Assembly: GCA_003344405.1 (NCBI GenBank) | Contig: NOWV01000139.1 | Span: 124,001-188,000, forward strand | From: Trichoplax sp. H2 | Taxonomy: Eukaryota > Placozoa > Uniplacotomia > Trichoplacea | DNA: 64,000 nucleotides | Direction: 5' to 3' | Part shown: in pieces, positions 39,266-51,774 of the stretch | Layout: every line of letters begins with the position of its first letter | Numbering within the stretch: position 1 is the first letter of the stretch | Made by a program: the position numbers and the translations under genes | Notes under the pieces: generated by a model | What the model was told of the DNA's origin: nothing | Seen by the model: the letters and a program-made list of their open reading frames with translations, nothing else | Databases searched by the model: none

Positions 39266-40232
39266 GCACAGTACTGTACAGTAGAGTGCGATAGTAGTGT
39301 ATCAAGCACTACCGTGAAGAAAGTGACCGAACTTTTTCTGCGCGTTTGTCTTGCTCAAAGGTAGTACAGAAACTGAAAACAGAGCTGCTGATTGCATACA
39401 GTACAGTAAAAGTCTGGCCAATGCTGTACTATACACTAGTGTACAGTACAGTAGAATGTAACGGACGCTGCATTAGTAACTACTGTACAGTACTGTACAG
39501 TACTTTGCGCAGCATCATTACCATACTGTACAGTGTAGACTGTAATACTGTACAGTACTGTACAGTACTGTACAGTACTGTTAAGTCGTGGGAAGACAAT
39601 GGTACGCATGTACTACTGTACAGTACTGTACTGTAAGTCGTGGGAAGACTACTGTACTGTACTTTGTCTGATACTGTATTGGTATGTACAGTACAGTACA
39701 GTACAGTACAGTACAGTACAGTACAGCACTGTACAGTGTACTGTAGAATGTGTCTCGTTTCCATTCTACAGTACTGTACTGTACTGTACTGTGTGTACCG
39801 TACAGTGTACGTGCGTGCACCTGCAAGGTGAACCAACCTTATTCACCGTAATCATCTGTCAGGGCATACGCATGCGTGGTCGGCAGCCGCAGTAGGAAGA
39901 TTGACGTAACTCGGAAAAAGTCTTTAGACAGTAGTACCTAACTTTTATTGCGTTGGTGCAACGTCTTACTCTTTGAATAATCGCATGAAATTGGAGATAC
40001 AGACTCCTAGAATACAGTAGTGTATCATTCTTTAAGCTAATTACGCTGAGTATCTGAGTAATCGGGGTTATTACCGTATTGCTGGGCCTACTGTACACTG
40101 TACAGTACTGTAGTCTGTAATCTATAGTACTGAGTACAGTACAGTACTGCGTTGAGAGCGACCAGACTACAGTACTATGCACCGTACAGCACAGTCGTAG
40201 TACTGTATGCAGACTGTACTGTACAGTGTACC
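39266..40232. repeat. GTACW pentamer arrays between SF3B6 and HMGCL
   Basis: Dense tracts at about 39420-39580, 39612-39660 and 39687-39810, with a further cluster at 40090-40232. The run at 39687-39726 is an almost pure AGTAC series, then flips through CAGTGTACTG to a TGTAC series at 39770-39792, so the halves are inverted repeats. A 16-base word TAAGTCGTGGGAAGAC is embedded twice, at 39582 and 39634. Confidence 0.9.
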
Positions 40233-40320
40233 TGCAAGGTGAACGTAATCCAACGTAATCATCCAACGTAATCATTTGTCAACATGCAGTAAGTAGTTCC
40301 GCTACTGCAGCAGTAGAGGG
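39818..40320. repeat. Duplicated flank following two GTACW arrays
   Basis: At 39819 and 40230 the array is followed by the same word, ACCTGCAAGGTGAAC, then by similar words in the same order: GTAATCAT, TGTCA, a GCAG/GTAG run. ACCTGCAAGGT is itself a short inverted repeat and contains an E-box-like CACCTG in the first copy. This suggests that array plus about 80 bp of flank was duplicated as one unit. Confidence 0.7.
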
Positions 40321-41231
40321 ACGTAGGCAAGCAAAACTTGCAGTGCAGAACATTTCCTTTCTTCCTTAATCTTTCACTTGAAAATATTATTATTCATCGG
40401 TTGTTGAGATAGCCAAATGAATAGCAGATACTTATTAAAGAATCAGAGGATACGATCAGGCATTTGGAAGTGGATGAACAACAATGATACTTCCGTTCTT
40501 TGCAAGCGTACTCTCGCAAGTTATGAAAGTTCGGCAAGCAACTCAAAGGTAATGATGAAAATGACATCAACAAGTATGTGTTACCATAAGTGATCTAAGC
40601 AGCGAAATGGCATGCGTTAAAATGGAAAATTCCTACCCTTTGAACAGCATATAGATAATGCAGTATATCATTGACGTTTGGAAAGCAAATTATCGTTCGT
40701 CGCTTCAATAGAATTTGATCTAGTTTATATAACTCAGCTTGCAACAGTTGTCCAAACTGCGGTACGAATCATATGATTATTATACTGTACTGTGTACAGT
40801 ACAGTACTGTGCTGATCACTATCAATCACCATACCCTTCGGGGAAGATGGAATTATAGGATAGAAAGCCTACTTTGCGAGCAATTTGCTTCAGTCATAAC
40901 TCATGACCATCCAAATTAATGACATACTTAGTAGGGTTTTCCACACTGGCCATAGAATGATTGCCACTGTATTTTCGTTATACTGGATAGAATTATATCT
41001 GATTATGGTGCAATTGAAGTTATTAGCATACGGTACAACAATTTTTGAATGACATTGACTATATACAGTATGCACTCGATTACAATAAAGTACTTATAAC
41101 GTATCATGATACATAGTCTACTCTAGCATTAGTTAACATTCTACTGAATTGATAGGACATTAAAGTAATTACTAATTTCATATTTTTTTTATATTACGGT
41201 ATAATTATCACTCTAATAACAGTCCTCTGGC

Positions 41232-44026
41232 ATGCCGGAATATGTCAAAATTGTTGAGGTTGGTCCGCGTGATGGATTACAAAATATAAAGGTAATATGA
41301 CATCAAAAACTTATTGGATCAGAAGTGAATTGGCTTTACAATGTTTTTCTGTTTATTAATTATAAAATGAGTCAAGTTTATACTATACGCTATGTCACAA
41401 AACTATTCGTATTTCACATAGTATTTGAGTCAGCCTTTTCTCAGTATAAGAGTACTTGTAAGTTTATTTGCTTCCTGGGTAGAATATTTTATCAACTACA
41501 GTATTTATTATCACCATGAATTTAAAGTAATGCTTATTAAATTATTCAATGATTTCTCTCGAACTGGAATGATCTAATCGATTGTGTCGGTAATATTATA
41601 GACATTTGTTCCAACCGATGTGAAGATCGAATTAATTAATCGTTTATCAAATACAGGATTACCTGTTGTAGAAGTTACTAGCTTTGTCTCTCCGAAATGG
41701 GTACCACAGGTGACCGATATTACTTAATTAACTGTTTTATCGACGGTATAACTATAAAGTATATCACGTAGGCACAAATGAATTATCTGATTCTTATTAT
41801 GGATATACTGTATATTATAAAGTATTAAGTTGTCTCTGTCTATACCGTACAGCTTTTTACCTCATTGACTGATTAAGATTTCAATTTTGTTTGACGTACT
41901 TGCAAATAGTTAAATATTATATTTGTTGTTACAGATGGCTGATAATGCTGATGTACTGAAAGGTATTGACAAAAATCCAAACGTATCTTACCCAGTTTTA
42001 ACCCCAAATTTGAAAGGATTTTCTTCAGCGGTAAGTTTAAGAAGGACAGTATCGTCTGAGTGCTTACAAACTAAATCAAATAATATAAACGTGCTATTTA
42101 ATTCTCTATTCCGTATTAGTCAGTATATGCTATGATACTGCTTATAAAACAAGTCTATTAAGTTGAGTTATAATCAAATTCATTACCTTGTCGTACTTAA
42201 CATATCCACAATTGTGGTTAGTAAGAATAATTTAGTGCTGTACCATTAAAGTTTCCAGTTACACCTATATGTAACCTGGAATCACTAAATAGCTTGGATT
42301 GATTATAATTTGATTAAAAATTAGATGGAAGCTGGTGCAAAAGAAGTTGCAATATTTGGCGCGGTGTCAGAAACTTTTACAAAGTAGGTAGCAATTCTAC
42401 TAAAATCATATTCCAAATGATACTTATTACAAAGTTATTCATCAACATTATAATAGCGTAATTGCGTAGATTTATAGTTAGTAATTACATGCTGTTACAA
42501 CAGTGTACTACAATCCATGCAGCGTTGCACAAGACTAGTACAAGAAATTCTAGTATATTATGATGAAGCATTCTTAATTATGACGGGGACTATAGTAGGT
42601 GGTTATGCCATCACATTTTTTATAAAAGCATAACATACAACTTCGGATATCAAATTTATATTAGACGCGCCACTTTTCATCTTGTACGATAGCAGATGAT
42701 GCAAAAACTTTGTCTTAGTTCATTGCATTGGAATGATATGAAACAGTCCTGTGTTATGGTCTTTCAATCTCCAAATCATATATAAAAATTTTTCTACACT
42801 AGGAAGAATGTCAACGCTACTATTAAGGACAGTCTCGAAAGTTTTAACAGCCTTTGTGATGAAGCAAAGAAATTAAACATCAAAATTAGAGGGTAAATTC
42901 GTAATCAAGATATCAATCATTTTGATTACCCTGATAAGCTTACATCAAGAATGAAAGTCCATTCAAAGTTGAAAATGTTAGCAATCAATGCCCATTGCAT
43001 TTTGTTCAATACTAGCTATATTTCGTGCGTCCTTGGATGCCCGTATGAAGGGAAAATTGAACCGACAGCAGTAGCAAATGTTAGATATACTTATATGAAA
43101 AAATCTAAGTAGCCGAATGTAGATATTCTTAAATGAATATTTTATTCCGTTAGCTGAATAAAAAACAGCGTTTCCATCGTTAATTTAGGTTGCCAAACAA
43201 TTGATTGATATGGGCTGTTATGAAATTTCTCTCGGCGATACCATCGGAGTTGGTACACCGGGTGAAAATTGCAAATGTGGAATTTTTTTAGTACCATATC
43301 ACGCAAAATAGTAGTATAAACCAATTTTTTTTACCCTTTAGGTTCTATGGCAGCAATGCTGAAAGAAGTGACGAAAGTTGTACCAGCATCTAAGTTAGCC
43401 GTACATTGCCACGATACATATGGACAAGCTTTAGCTAACATTTTAACAGCTATTCAGGTATGAATACTAAAAGAATAAAATTCTTTGCAAAGCAATATAT
43501 CCATCAAATTTTACAGTATACAGAATGTGTAAAGCAGCCGTCATTGTTTACGTTGTTATTTGCTACGATTGAATTTACAACGGTAAAATTACTGAACTTG
43601 TATGAATGTTCTTAAGCAGTAATTTCAAAATCTAAATTTCGATTTTAGATGGGAGTATCAGTCGTAGATGCGTCAGTAGCAGGATTAGGTGGCTGTCCTT
43701 ACGCTAAGGGCGCTTCGGGTAACGTTGCAACCGAAGATGTGGTTTACATGCTAAATGGATTAAATATAAAAACGGTAAATAAGCATAAATAGCTCAGCTA
43801 ATGTAGCTAAACTAGCAAAGCTAGTATCAATTTAAAGTATGGGCAATGATTGATTGAGAGTGCACGTTATGATGTCATTTGAAAATGAAAATATCGTATT
43901 AACTTTGAATTTACACAATTTCAGGGTGTAGATTTGAATAGCGTAATAGACTCCGCCAAATTTATTACAGATTTTATTGGAATGCGACCAGAATCGAAGG
44001 TGACAAGAGCAATAGCTAAATTATAA
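41232..44026 (+). CDS. HMGCL: Hydroxymethylglutaryl-CoA lyase
   Basis: Splits HMG-CoA into acetoacetate and acetyl-CoA in leucine breakdown and ketone-body formation. Ten exons: 41232-41291, 41602-41709, 41935-42030, 42325-42383, 42803-42892, 43016-43079, 43189-43261, 43342-43457, 43649-43774, 43925-44026. All phases agree, 297 aa. Catalytic residues present: Arg13 and Asp14 in [10 protein letters not shown], His205 and His207 in VHCHDTYGQ, and Cys238 in the signature [17 protein letters not shown]. Each lies exactly 28 residues before its human counterpart (Arg41, His233, His235, Cys266), so exon models and spacing hold. The first Met ([10 protein letters not shown]) sits at the mature N-terminus of the human enzyme, leaving no mitochondrial presequence. 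The C-terminus is AKL, a peroxisomal PTS1-type tripeptide (human ends CKL). An upstream exon carrying a presequence cannot be excluded. Confidence 0.95.
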
Positions 44027-44424
44027 TATAAATCACGTTTGAAAAAGCCAATCGGATAGATAGAGTGCTTTGAATGAATTATCAATTTGTTGCATTTAAT
44101 ATCCTCTATTTTGCATACAGTTTGTAATGTCTTTGCCGACTCGAAACCTTACCATACTAGATAATCATATTAAGCTTTGTGATTGGCTTATCAAAATCTT
44201 GCTTACAATAAGCAAGTAACGACAAATTAATTTTACGAATGAGCCATTCATAAGTTGTTAAATTCCAAAAGACTGATGATTGAAAACCTCAGCCAATTGG
44301 CCAAACTAATTAGTTTGTTGAATTATACCAGATTTTGCCCATGGACAATCGGTTGAATAAATATATCAATAAAAATTTTAGAATAGTAATTTATAGAACG
44401 TCTTGCTAGTTGCGTGACCACCAT
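44027..44424. promoter_or_regulatory. Convergent 3' interval HMGCL / GLS with poly(A) signals
   Basis: Only 398 bp separate the two stop codons. AATAAA occurs on the plus strand at 44356-44361 and 44368-44373, about 330 nt past the HMGCL stop and within 70 nt of the GLS stop. If used, the HMGCL transcript reaches almost to the GLS coding end, so the two 3' UTRs would overlap. No GTACW array here. Confidence 0.45.
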
Positions 44425-47400
44425 TTAGGATGTAGGCTTGTTTTTAAGTTCTCTTTCTAATTCGGAATAGTGTTTCAGTAAAGCCACAACATGATGATTT
44501 CCCGATTTTTCAGCATCATCTATGGGAATATTCCCCCACCTAACGAGAAAGTTTTCATTGTAATGAAACAGCCTCCTCAGTACAATAAGCTATCCATAAA
44601 TATAAAGTATATTATTATACAATACACACTAAAATACTATAAAAATTGGCATTACCTGTCCTTTGGATTAGGATTAACTTTGCACACACTAAGGAGGTAT
44701 TTAACGACATTGTAATGACCTACGTAATCAATTGATTTTGACAGCATGAAATTAGACATGTTTGTCTACAGTATCGTAGAGTTAACATAGAGAAATTTTT
44801 ATCACCTTCAGCCGCTGCAACGTGTAAGGCTGTTCGCTGATCATAGTCAATCGCTTCCATATCACCGCATTGGCAATATCTATCATTTAATAATTATAGT
44901 ATCATAACCAAAATGATTGATTGAACGACTGGAAGTTAACTCGATTGTTAATGCGCTACATACCTTTTCAGAGCAGATAAATCGCCACTTGCTGCAGCAG
45001 TAAATATTCTACTGTATTTTAATCCATATACATATTCTGCAGACAATCTCGGATCATTTTTTTCTATGTTTATAAGGCTATCGTAATAATGGAAGTTGAA
45101 TTCTTCCACTAATCTCTGTAGAATGGAAGAAATTATCTACATTGCTCTTTAACGCTATGAGATAAGATTAACAACATTTGACTATACCTTACAAAATTTG
45201 ACTCCACGAACACTATTACTATGATTGTCCAGTAAGGGCGACCAAGTGCAAATTCCCATTACGTTAGGAATAATAATGAATATACCGCCACTAATTCCTG
45301 ATTTTGCTGGTAAACCAACCTACAGCAGATGAAAAATTTTATGCAAAACTTCCTATTTAGATTAGTTCTATCAAGAGTGCCTTTAGATCTTAGTTCATAT
45401 CGAAATTGTATGCACCTCAAATGCAAATCGTCCCGTATAGTCCGACATTCCACAAGAATTCATGACTGATAAGGTATCTCTTACAGCCGTTTCATTAAAC
45501 ACCTAGAGAGGGCAAATTTTATAAGATCAATAGCTACATAAGATACACAGTATAAACGGTAGATATTGTAAAGATTAAAAATAATTTAATTACTACCCTC
45601 TGTTCAGTAGTAGGACAAATTCCTCCATTAGCTAGAGTTGCAGCAATTACTGAAGCGGATTCGCACGTTACTTCAACTGAACAAAGTTGAAAGTACAGAT
45701 CTAATACTTCGTTTAATACTGTACCCGGAGGAAAAGCCTAACAACATTTAATTCCGAATGGTTGCTTGACTAAACCAGTATAAAATTTATTTTATTTGGC
45801 TAATAATATTAAAATTACAGAAAATTGCCATATACCTTCTTTCCAAACATATGATAAGCTAGTGCATAGTTTCGATGCCCGGTTTCCTTTTCGGACAGGA
45901 AACTGAAATTTCGTATATTATATTATTGTTTAAGAATGAATGTCATGCGCAAGATCATACGTCCCGACATAAATTTAACTTAAAGTAGGAATCGACATTG
46001 GATCTTGTATACCCTAATACAATTCCTGCTTACGTCGGTAAATCAAATCCTATATGCTCATTTCCAGCTGCTTGCTTGTATCGGTCTCTGACCTACCAGA
46101 TATGAAAACAATATATTAAAATTTTTGTTAGTTTTATCAACTTAATGACATATGATAGACATTAAATACTATGTTTATACAAAATGTAGCGTACGTGTGT
46201 AAATCTGTCAGCAGGTGGCATATTGGGCTAATTGAAGAAGAGGTGAAAGAGTGTTATTCGTATAATTTACTAATTTAAAATTATGATTGCGATTTTTACT
46301 ATTATTATTTATACGGATAGCTCAAAGACTATAAATTGTTACCTTCATTAATGCACATCCCATTATGCCACCTTGATTTATCAAAGCATTATACGGTTTA
46401 CCTACCAGAAATTGATATTAAATATTTAATTAAATACAGTAGAAGATGTGATAAATTTGCTTTAAGAGCAAAGGAGCTGCAATAAAGAGGAGCAATTTAC
46501 ATGTACGCTTGATGCAAACAATACAACTTACTAGTAAAGTTAAGAAATGACACATTCAGATGTGGGTTAAGCAATTTAACCGCAATGAACTTCTACACAT
46601 ACCCAGAAGTCTTTCATTGTGAGTTATTAATGAAACAAAGGTAAAATATAACATTGGCTACTACAATATAGGATGATCCAAAACAGACTGAATATCTACT
46701 ATTTTATTAAGTTCTACTTGTATGCAAAATGCAAGAAGAGTGCATCTTATGATCCCATATCTTACTATTTAGTAACTATAACGTGCAGTTTACTTTGCGT
46801 ACCTTCTAGATTCATGCTCATATCATGATATCTTCGACCGCTAGGTTCCTGGCCAATAAATTTATGTACCTGTTGTAAGAAACTGATATTACTGTCTTAA
46901 AGTGTTACAGTAAGTAACTGTCTTTGAATATATTGTATATCATATACGAAATACATTTAGTGTGTATTTATAAACGTAATTTATACCACATCTCCTCCAC
47001 GCTCATCTAATATCATTGCATAATTAACACATTTACAGCATGATTGAAGACACCATTTATCTTTGCAATCACCAATGGAAAACCTAAATCAATTTTTACA
47101 AGAGGCCTTATTTAAGAATTAAGATGAGATCTTACAGTAGTATTTGTTGACTTTATCATACAAGTATATATTTAAATTTTTAGTTAACGTAACAGACATA
47201 TTTCTTGTAAGAAATCTTTCGCTATTTATCTTAAGAAAAAGCATATTAGCTACAAAGTCATACTTCATTTAAAAAGATCTTAATGTTGACACTGTATATG
47301 AAATCTTGGTGATTACTAGAGGTAATGAAGAGACATACTAGGTTTGATGCAGGCATACTATGTATAGTTAAAATTTTATGTTACTAGTACCTTTGGCCAT

Positions 47401-49487
47401 CTACAGTACAGACTGCAACACCCCACTTATCAGGTGATAATCGTTCGAGTTGAGGAATGTAATCAGAAAGCTGAAATAGAGAAAAATAAATTATTCGAGT
47501 GAAGGTGTAATTATCATAAGCAGCCAAGTTTCTATTCTATTTTCGATGATATAGCATTTACAGCATTCCTACCTGACCATCATTTATTAATTTCGCTTCA
47601 TGATAGAAATCTTTTAATGTAGAAGTAAATACTTGAAAATCAGGAATGACAAAGTCGCCTTGCAATGCGCGTCGGAGCAAGAATGTGCATTTATTAATGC
47701 ATCTATGATTGATTAATAGTAAATACAAATTCGTAGAGTATCACTCAAAATAGAACAACACGATATTCTAATTTGATAACATATTAAAGCCACAGTATAT
47801 TATATATTTGAGTAGCAATAATCATTATATTACATTGAGATCTACTTTTGCATAAATGACTGGTTCATTTAGAAAAAGCATAATAAAGATTACTTGGAGT
47901 GAAAAAATTTATGAAATATTTTAATTCTTCACTACCAATTTAAATTAGCGATCCAGTGTAACAAATACGGGATACATCCATTATAATGCAGTATCTACTG
48001 CAATGTATATATTTATTTCTGTTCTCTAGATAATTTTCACTTGCACTGTAATACTCGTATGAATATTGAAAGCACAGTAACTACATAATATCGTCCAGAA
48101 ATCCTACGTACACTAATACTCCATACTTTTGCACATTCTGTTTCAAAGCTAAACACTACGAAACTGCAGGGTATACTTATGTCTTCCTTTCCATGTTACA
48201 GTAAAACAAAGATATTATATTATTATCATTAAGTTAGAATTACGAAATCACATGTGCTCGATCCACAACATTTAATGATTTTGATGCTTGATTGAGATCA
48301 TGCATTTTTATATAAAGTTAAAAATTATGTCGTCGCGAAGGATTTTTCACAGTCATTATATTTGATACTATCTCGCTCTGCATTCACAATGTCTAGAAAG
48401 GTAAATTTTTATTCTGGCTATAAAATTTAATTTATCAAATTATTACCTCATACGAGCATTAACATTATTGATAATAACACTGATTATTGTGAAATCAAAT
48501 AGCAGAATCGATGAATTCTGTAATACCTGAGCTTCAAATTCTCAAATTAAATATTTACATTTATTGATATGCTTGCTTAAGATGAAATTTCAATTATCTT
48601 GCTAGGTAGTTTATTCGGTATTCTTACTTTTTGAATGTCTCTATGTTTATAAACCCAGTACGATCTTCTGCCAAGTATGATTTCAGTGCTTTGATTACAG
48701 GTAGTAGGCGCTGATCATTTTCTCGTAATCCGCATTCCTTTATAATCTGAAGCCATAGAAACAATAATTGATCACATGTTTATAATAACTACGCCTATGC
48801 AATGATTGATTTTTCATTGATCTTTTACGAATACAATCATTGCGGGTTTCAGTATATTACTTATTGCAGGATTTAAGAACAAAACCTTTACATTACTTTA
48901 GTGATTAATAACGGAAATGGGATAGTAGGTAATTATTAGTAAAACACTGATAATTTATTCATTCATGTCCACTTGTACAGTCTATTTATTTTTCATTTGA
49001 GTTTACGGAGAGACCAAAAAGCATGAATGAATCAACAAGGTTCTACTCTGACGATTACTATTGGTCTTCTAGTCCTGTAACTCAATTTTGGTGTCGGTTA
49101 AACAATCTTGATCATAACTTAAGTTAATATTGAAAAATGATTGAAATATTTATCTCAATCATCATTAACATTTCCATCAGTTACTGTCATCCATGATCGT
49201 GTTGCAATGAAGCGAAACTTGTGGTGCATTTATCTTTGTAGTACAGTAATGTCAATGCCATAGACAAGAACTTAAAATGTTTTCTTGTTGTGTAGGAATT
49301 TTGTAACCACAATGCACCATTGCGCAATACAGTATATTTCATTTTACAGTATACTAGAAAAGAAAAGACTCCTTGGATTAAGAAGTACCTGTAAGAAATA
49401 GGGAACAGAAATCATCATTTCTCCGTCTCTTGTTTCGCTGTATATATGGAATATTAATTCCATACTTTCTTCTTCTTGCCGATCCAT
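44425..49487 (-). CDS. GLS: Glutaminase, kidney/liver type, with C-terminal ankyrin repeats
   Basis: Hydrolyses glutamine to glutamate and ammonia. Sixteen exons, minus strand: 49487-49389, 48746-48628, 47702-47573, 47470-47391, 47083-46987, 46869-46803, 46401-46343, 46092-46034, 45902-45836, 45737-45597, 45502-45416, 45319-45188, 45115-44964, 44879-44806, 44719-44656, 44539-44425. Every phase agrees, 513 aa. Active site of the beta-lactamase-like fold: Tyr120 in SDYIPQL, Ser157 and Lys160 in CLQSCCK (the SxxK pair). Further blocks: [54 protein letters not shown], then ankyrin repeats from about residue 425 ([20 protein letters not shown]). The start [13 protein letters not shown] lies just before the conserved helical domain and is acidic, so the usual 60-130 residue mitochondrial leader is missing; a separate upstream exon may carry it. 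Divergent from PHF20. Confidence 0.94.
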
Positions 49488-49543
49488 GTTTTACAATTAA
49501 AGTATTATTATGATCAAGCCAGGAGGAAGAGGACAGTACTGCT

Positions 49544-50312
49544 TTTATACTGTACAGTACAGTTTACAGTGTACAGTACAGATCAGTACAGTACTGTACT
49601 GTAACAGAATACAGTACAGTACTGTACTGGTTTTATACTGTAGTTTATAGTGTACTGTACTGTACTGTACTGTACTGTACTGTACAGTGTACAGTACTGA
49701 TTTTATACTGTATTGTAGTCTACAGTGTACAGTACAGTACAGTACTGTACAGTACTGTACTGTAAGTTAACAAAATACTGTACTGTACAGTGTACAGTAC
49801 GTAATGCACTTAAGATACTGTACAGTACAGTACAGTACAGTAAAAGTACAGTATCTCATAATGGTGTACTGTACTGTACTGTACAGTACTATACAGTACA
49901 TTGAGTACAATCGTGTGTAAAAACTTTGAGTACACTGTACTGTACTGTACTGTACTGTATGTACTGTACAACTATAAATTCCAAATTCTCGGTAGCACAG
50001 TACAGTAAGTACTGTACCATTACTGTGACTCTGTGAGTGTGCAGTAAAGTAAGAAAAAAGGCTGACGCAATCAGACCATGTGTCGCAGTCATATCGAGCA
50101 CGCCCAGACACACTGTACATTGTACAATACCGTACTGTACTGTACAGTATAGTGTACAGTACATACAGTACTGTACAGTACAGTACTGTATTAATGAAAA
50201 CTACAGTACTCTAAATTGCTAAAACCGGAAATCACAGTACTGTACTGTACAGTACATCATCTTGGATACTGTACTGCATGCTAGCGTACTGTACACTGTA
50301 CAGTGTACAGTG
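49544..50312. repeat. GTACW pentamer arrays at the GLS 5' end
   Basis: The densest set in the window: tracts at 49544-49640, 49650-49700, 49722-49765, 49780-49845, 49864-49900, 49930-49970, 50120-50190 and 50233-50315. Arms switch repeatedly between AGTAC and TGTAC phases, giving stacked inverted repeats. Short phrases such as GATTTTATACTGTA and GGTTTTATACTGTA recur between tracts (about 49535, 49628, 49698), hinting at a higher-order unit near 70-90 bp. Confidence 0.9.
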
Positions 50313-51613
50313 CTCGTGAACCACGACAACATTGACCAAGCCGCGAAAGAAGAGCGGGTACCACATTTGTATTTTCCTATGTGCAATGCATTTCCCGTGC
50401 TTATGCTTCGTCGGCTTGTTGAAGATTTTCACAAATAAGCAACAGTGAATTTAAAGAGTAACGCCTCGCCTTATCATTTCAATCATTCAGGATATCTTAA
50501 TCTCCGAGTGGCGTTCAACTACGGCTACTATTTTCTTCGCTCAGTGATTGTGCGATACGATCTTTCGGGAATGTTGATTGTCGCCACCTGAAGCATGGCC
50601 AAGGCGAATAGGTCATCGGTGAGTAATGATATTCAACATTCGCAAACCTACTGGATACATATTGTGCTCGTGTAAAGTAAATGTCTTGAATGCACAAATT
50701 CGTATATTGAGAGTTCAGTTGTCACTCAGCCACTGTTATAAAATGGACATTAGCAAGTATGCCATGCTGTAAAGTAGTAGAAATTCGCCGTAACTGCTAG
50801 ATAGTATAGCCACCATAGAAAGAGGACAAGTGTGCTCCAGTCGACGACGATGTACTGTACGGTATAGCAATAGACATCGGGTTGTCAATTTTGGGGTTGA
50901 TAGATGGAATTGGTTCACTGCCTTAATTCTTACAACACGACGTTATGTTCCTTCCTTTCACTGCTAAATAAGCCGTAGCAGTTGAAATACTATATAGTCT
51001 CCCTATGTTTACAGTGCGAACCATAGAGTATTGCCGCTTTTGGTCAGATTGACAAATGGACACGCTTAGCGCGTGACTAAATGCCTTTAATTAATTAATT
51101 CAATCGGTGAACTAATTCGAAAACAGTGCCACAAAGTTGATAACTCTCCAAGCTTCTGCTACGTTTTAATCTTGAAATTGTAGACTGATTTTAGGCAACT
51201 TATATCATTTACTCCTTTTAATCATCCAATTGTTTAACAAGTTTTTTTTAATGCTGTCCGACGTAATTTTACCATTCCTTATTGGATAGCCTTATTTGAC
51301 TTCAAAGCAACATACATGTAGACAGATGGACGTGCTCACACGTACTGAGTAATGTTACGCGTATCAGTTAATGAGTCATGAAGAGCTAAGTAGTAGTTAC
51401 AAAATAGTGATAAATTACTTAGTAGCACTTGAAGCATTGTCATTAGATATTGTTACTCATCAGCGTTAACTTTTTTGATGTCAATTTTATTTTACAGTTA
51501 AAGAATTATTTATTTATTGTAGTTGGGCCGAATTCTAATGATTTTAATTTTTGTGTTTTGGTAAGAATATTCTCTGATTGATTTGTGCTAAGATCATGCT
51601 GTACGTCATGTTT

Positions 51614-51774
51614 ACAGTACAGTACACCAAGTTGATAGTGGTACAAATCAGTACAGTAGTAAGGGTGACAGTACCGTATACTGTACGGTACTGTATCAGT
51701 TTTTTGCATTCGACATTTACAGTACGTACTGTACAGTGTACAGTATGTACGGTACAGTACAGTACTGTAATGCA
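51614..51774. repeat. GTACW pentamer array upstream of PHF20
   Basis: Shorter, more degenerate tracts with GTACGTAC and ACCGTATACTGTACGGTA inserts. The latter is a perfect short palindrome around GTATAC. About 1 kb upstream of the first visible PHF20 exon. Confidence 0.8.

Larger units (their letters stand above)
38784..41231. promoter_or_regulatory. Divergent intergenic interval SF3B6 / HMGCL
   Basis: SF3B6 reads left and HMGCL reads right, so both promoters should lie here. Contains GTACW arrays at 39266-39810 and 40090-40232, a small one near 40783-40810, and a duplicated array-plus-flank module. No other gene recognised; remaining open frames come from the arrays. Confidence 0.5.
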
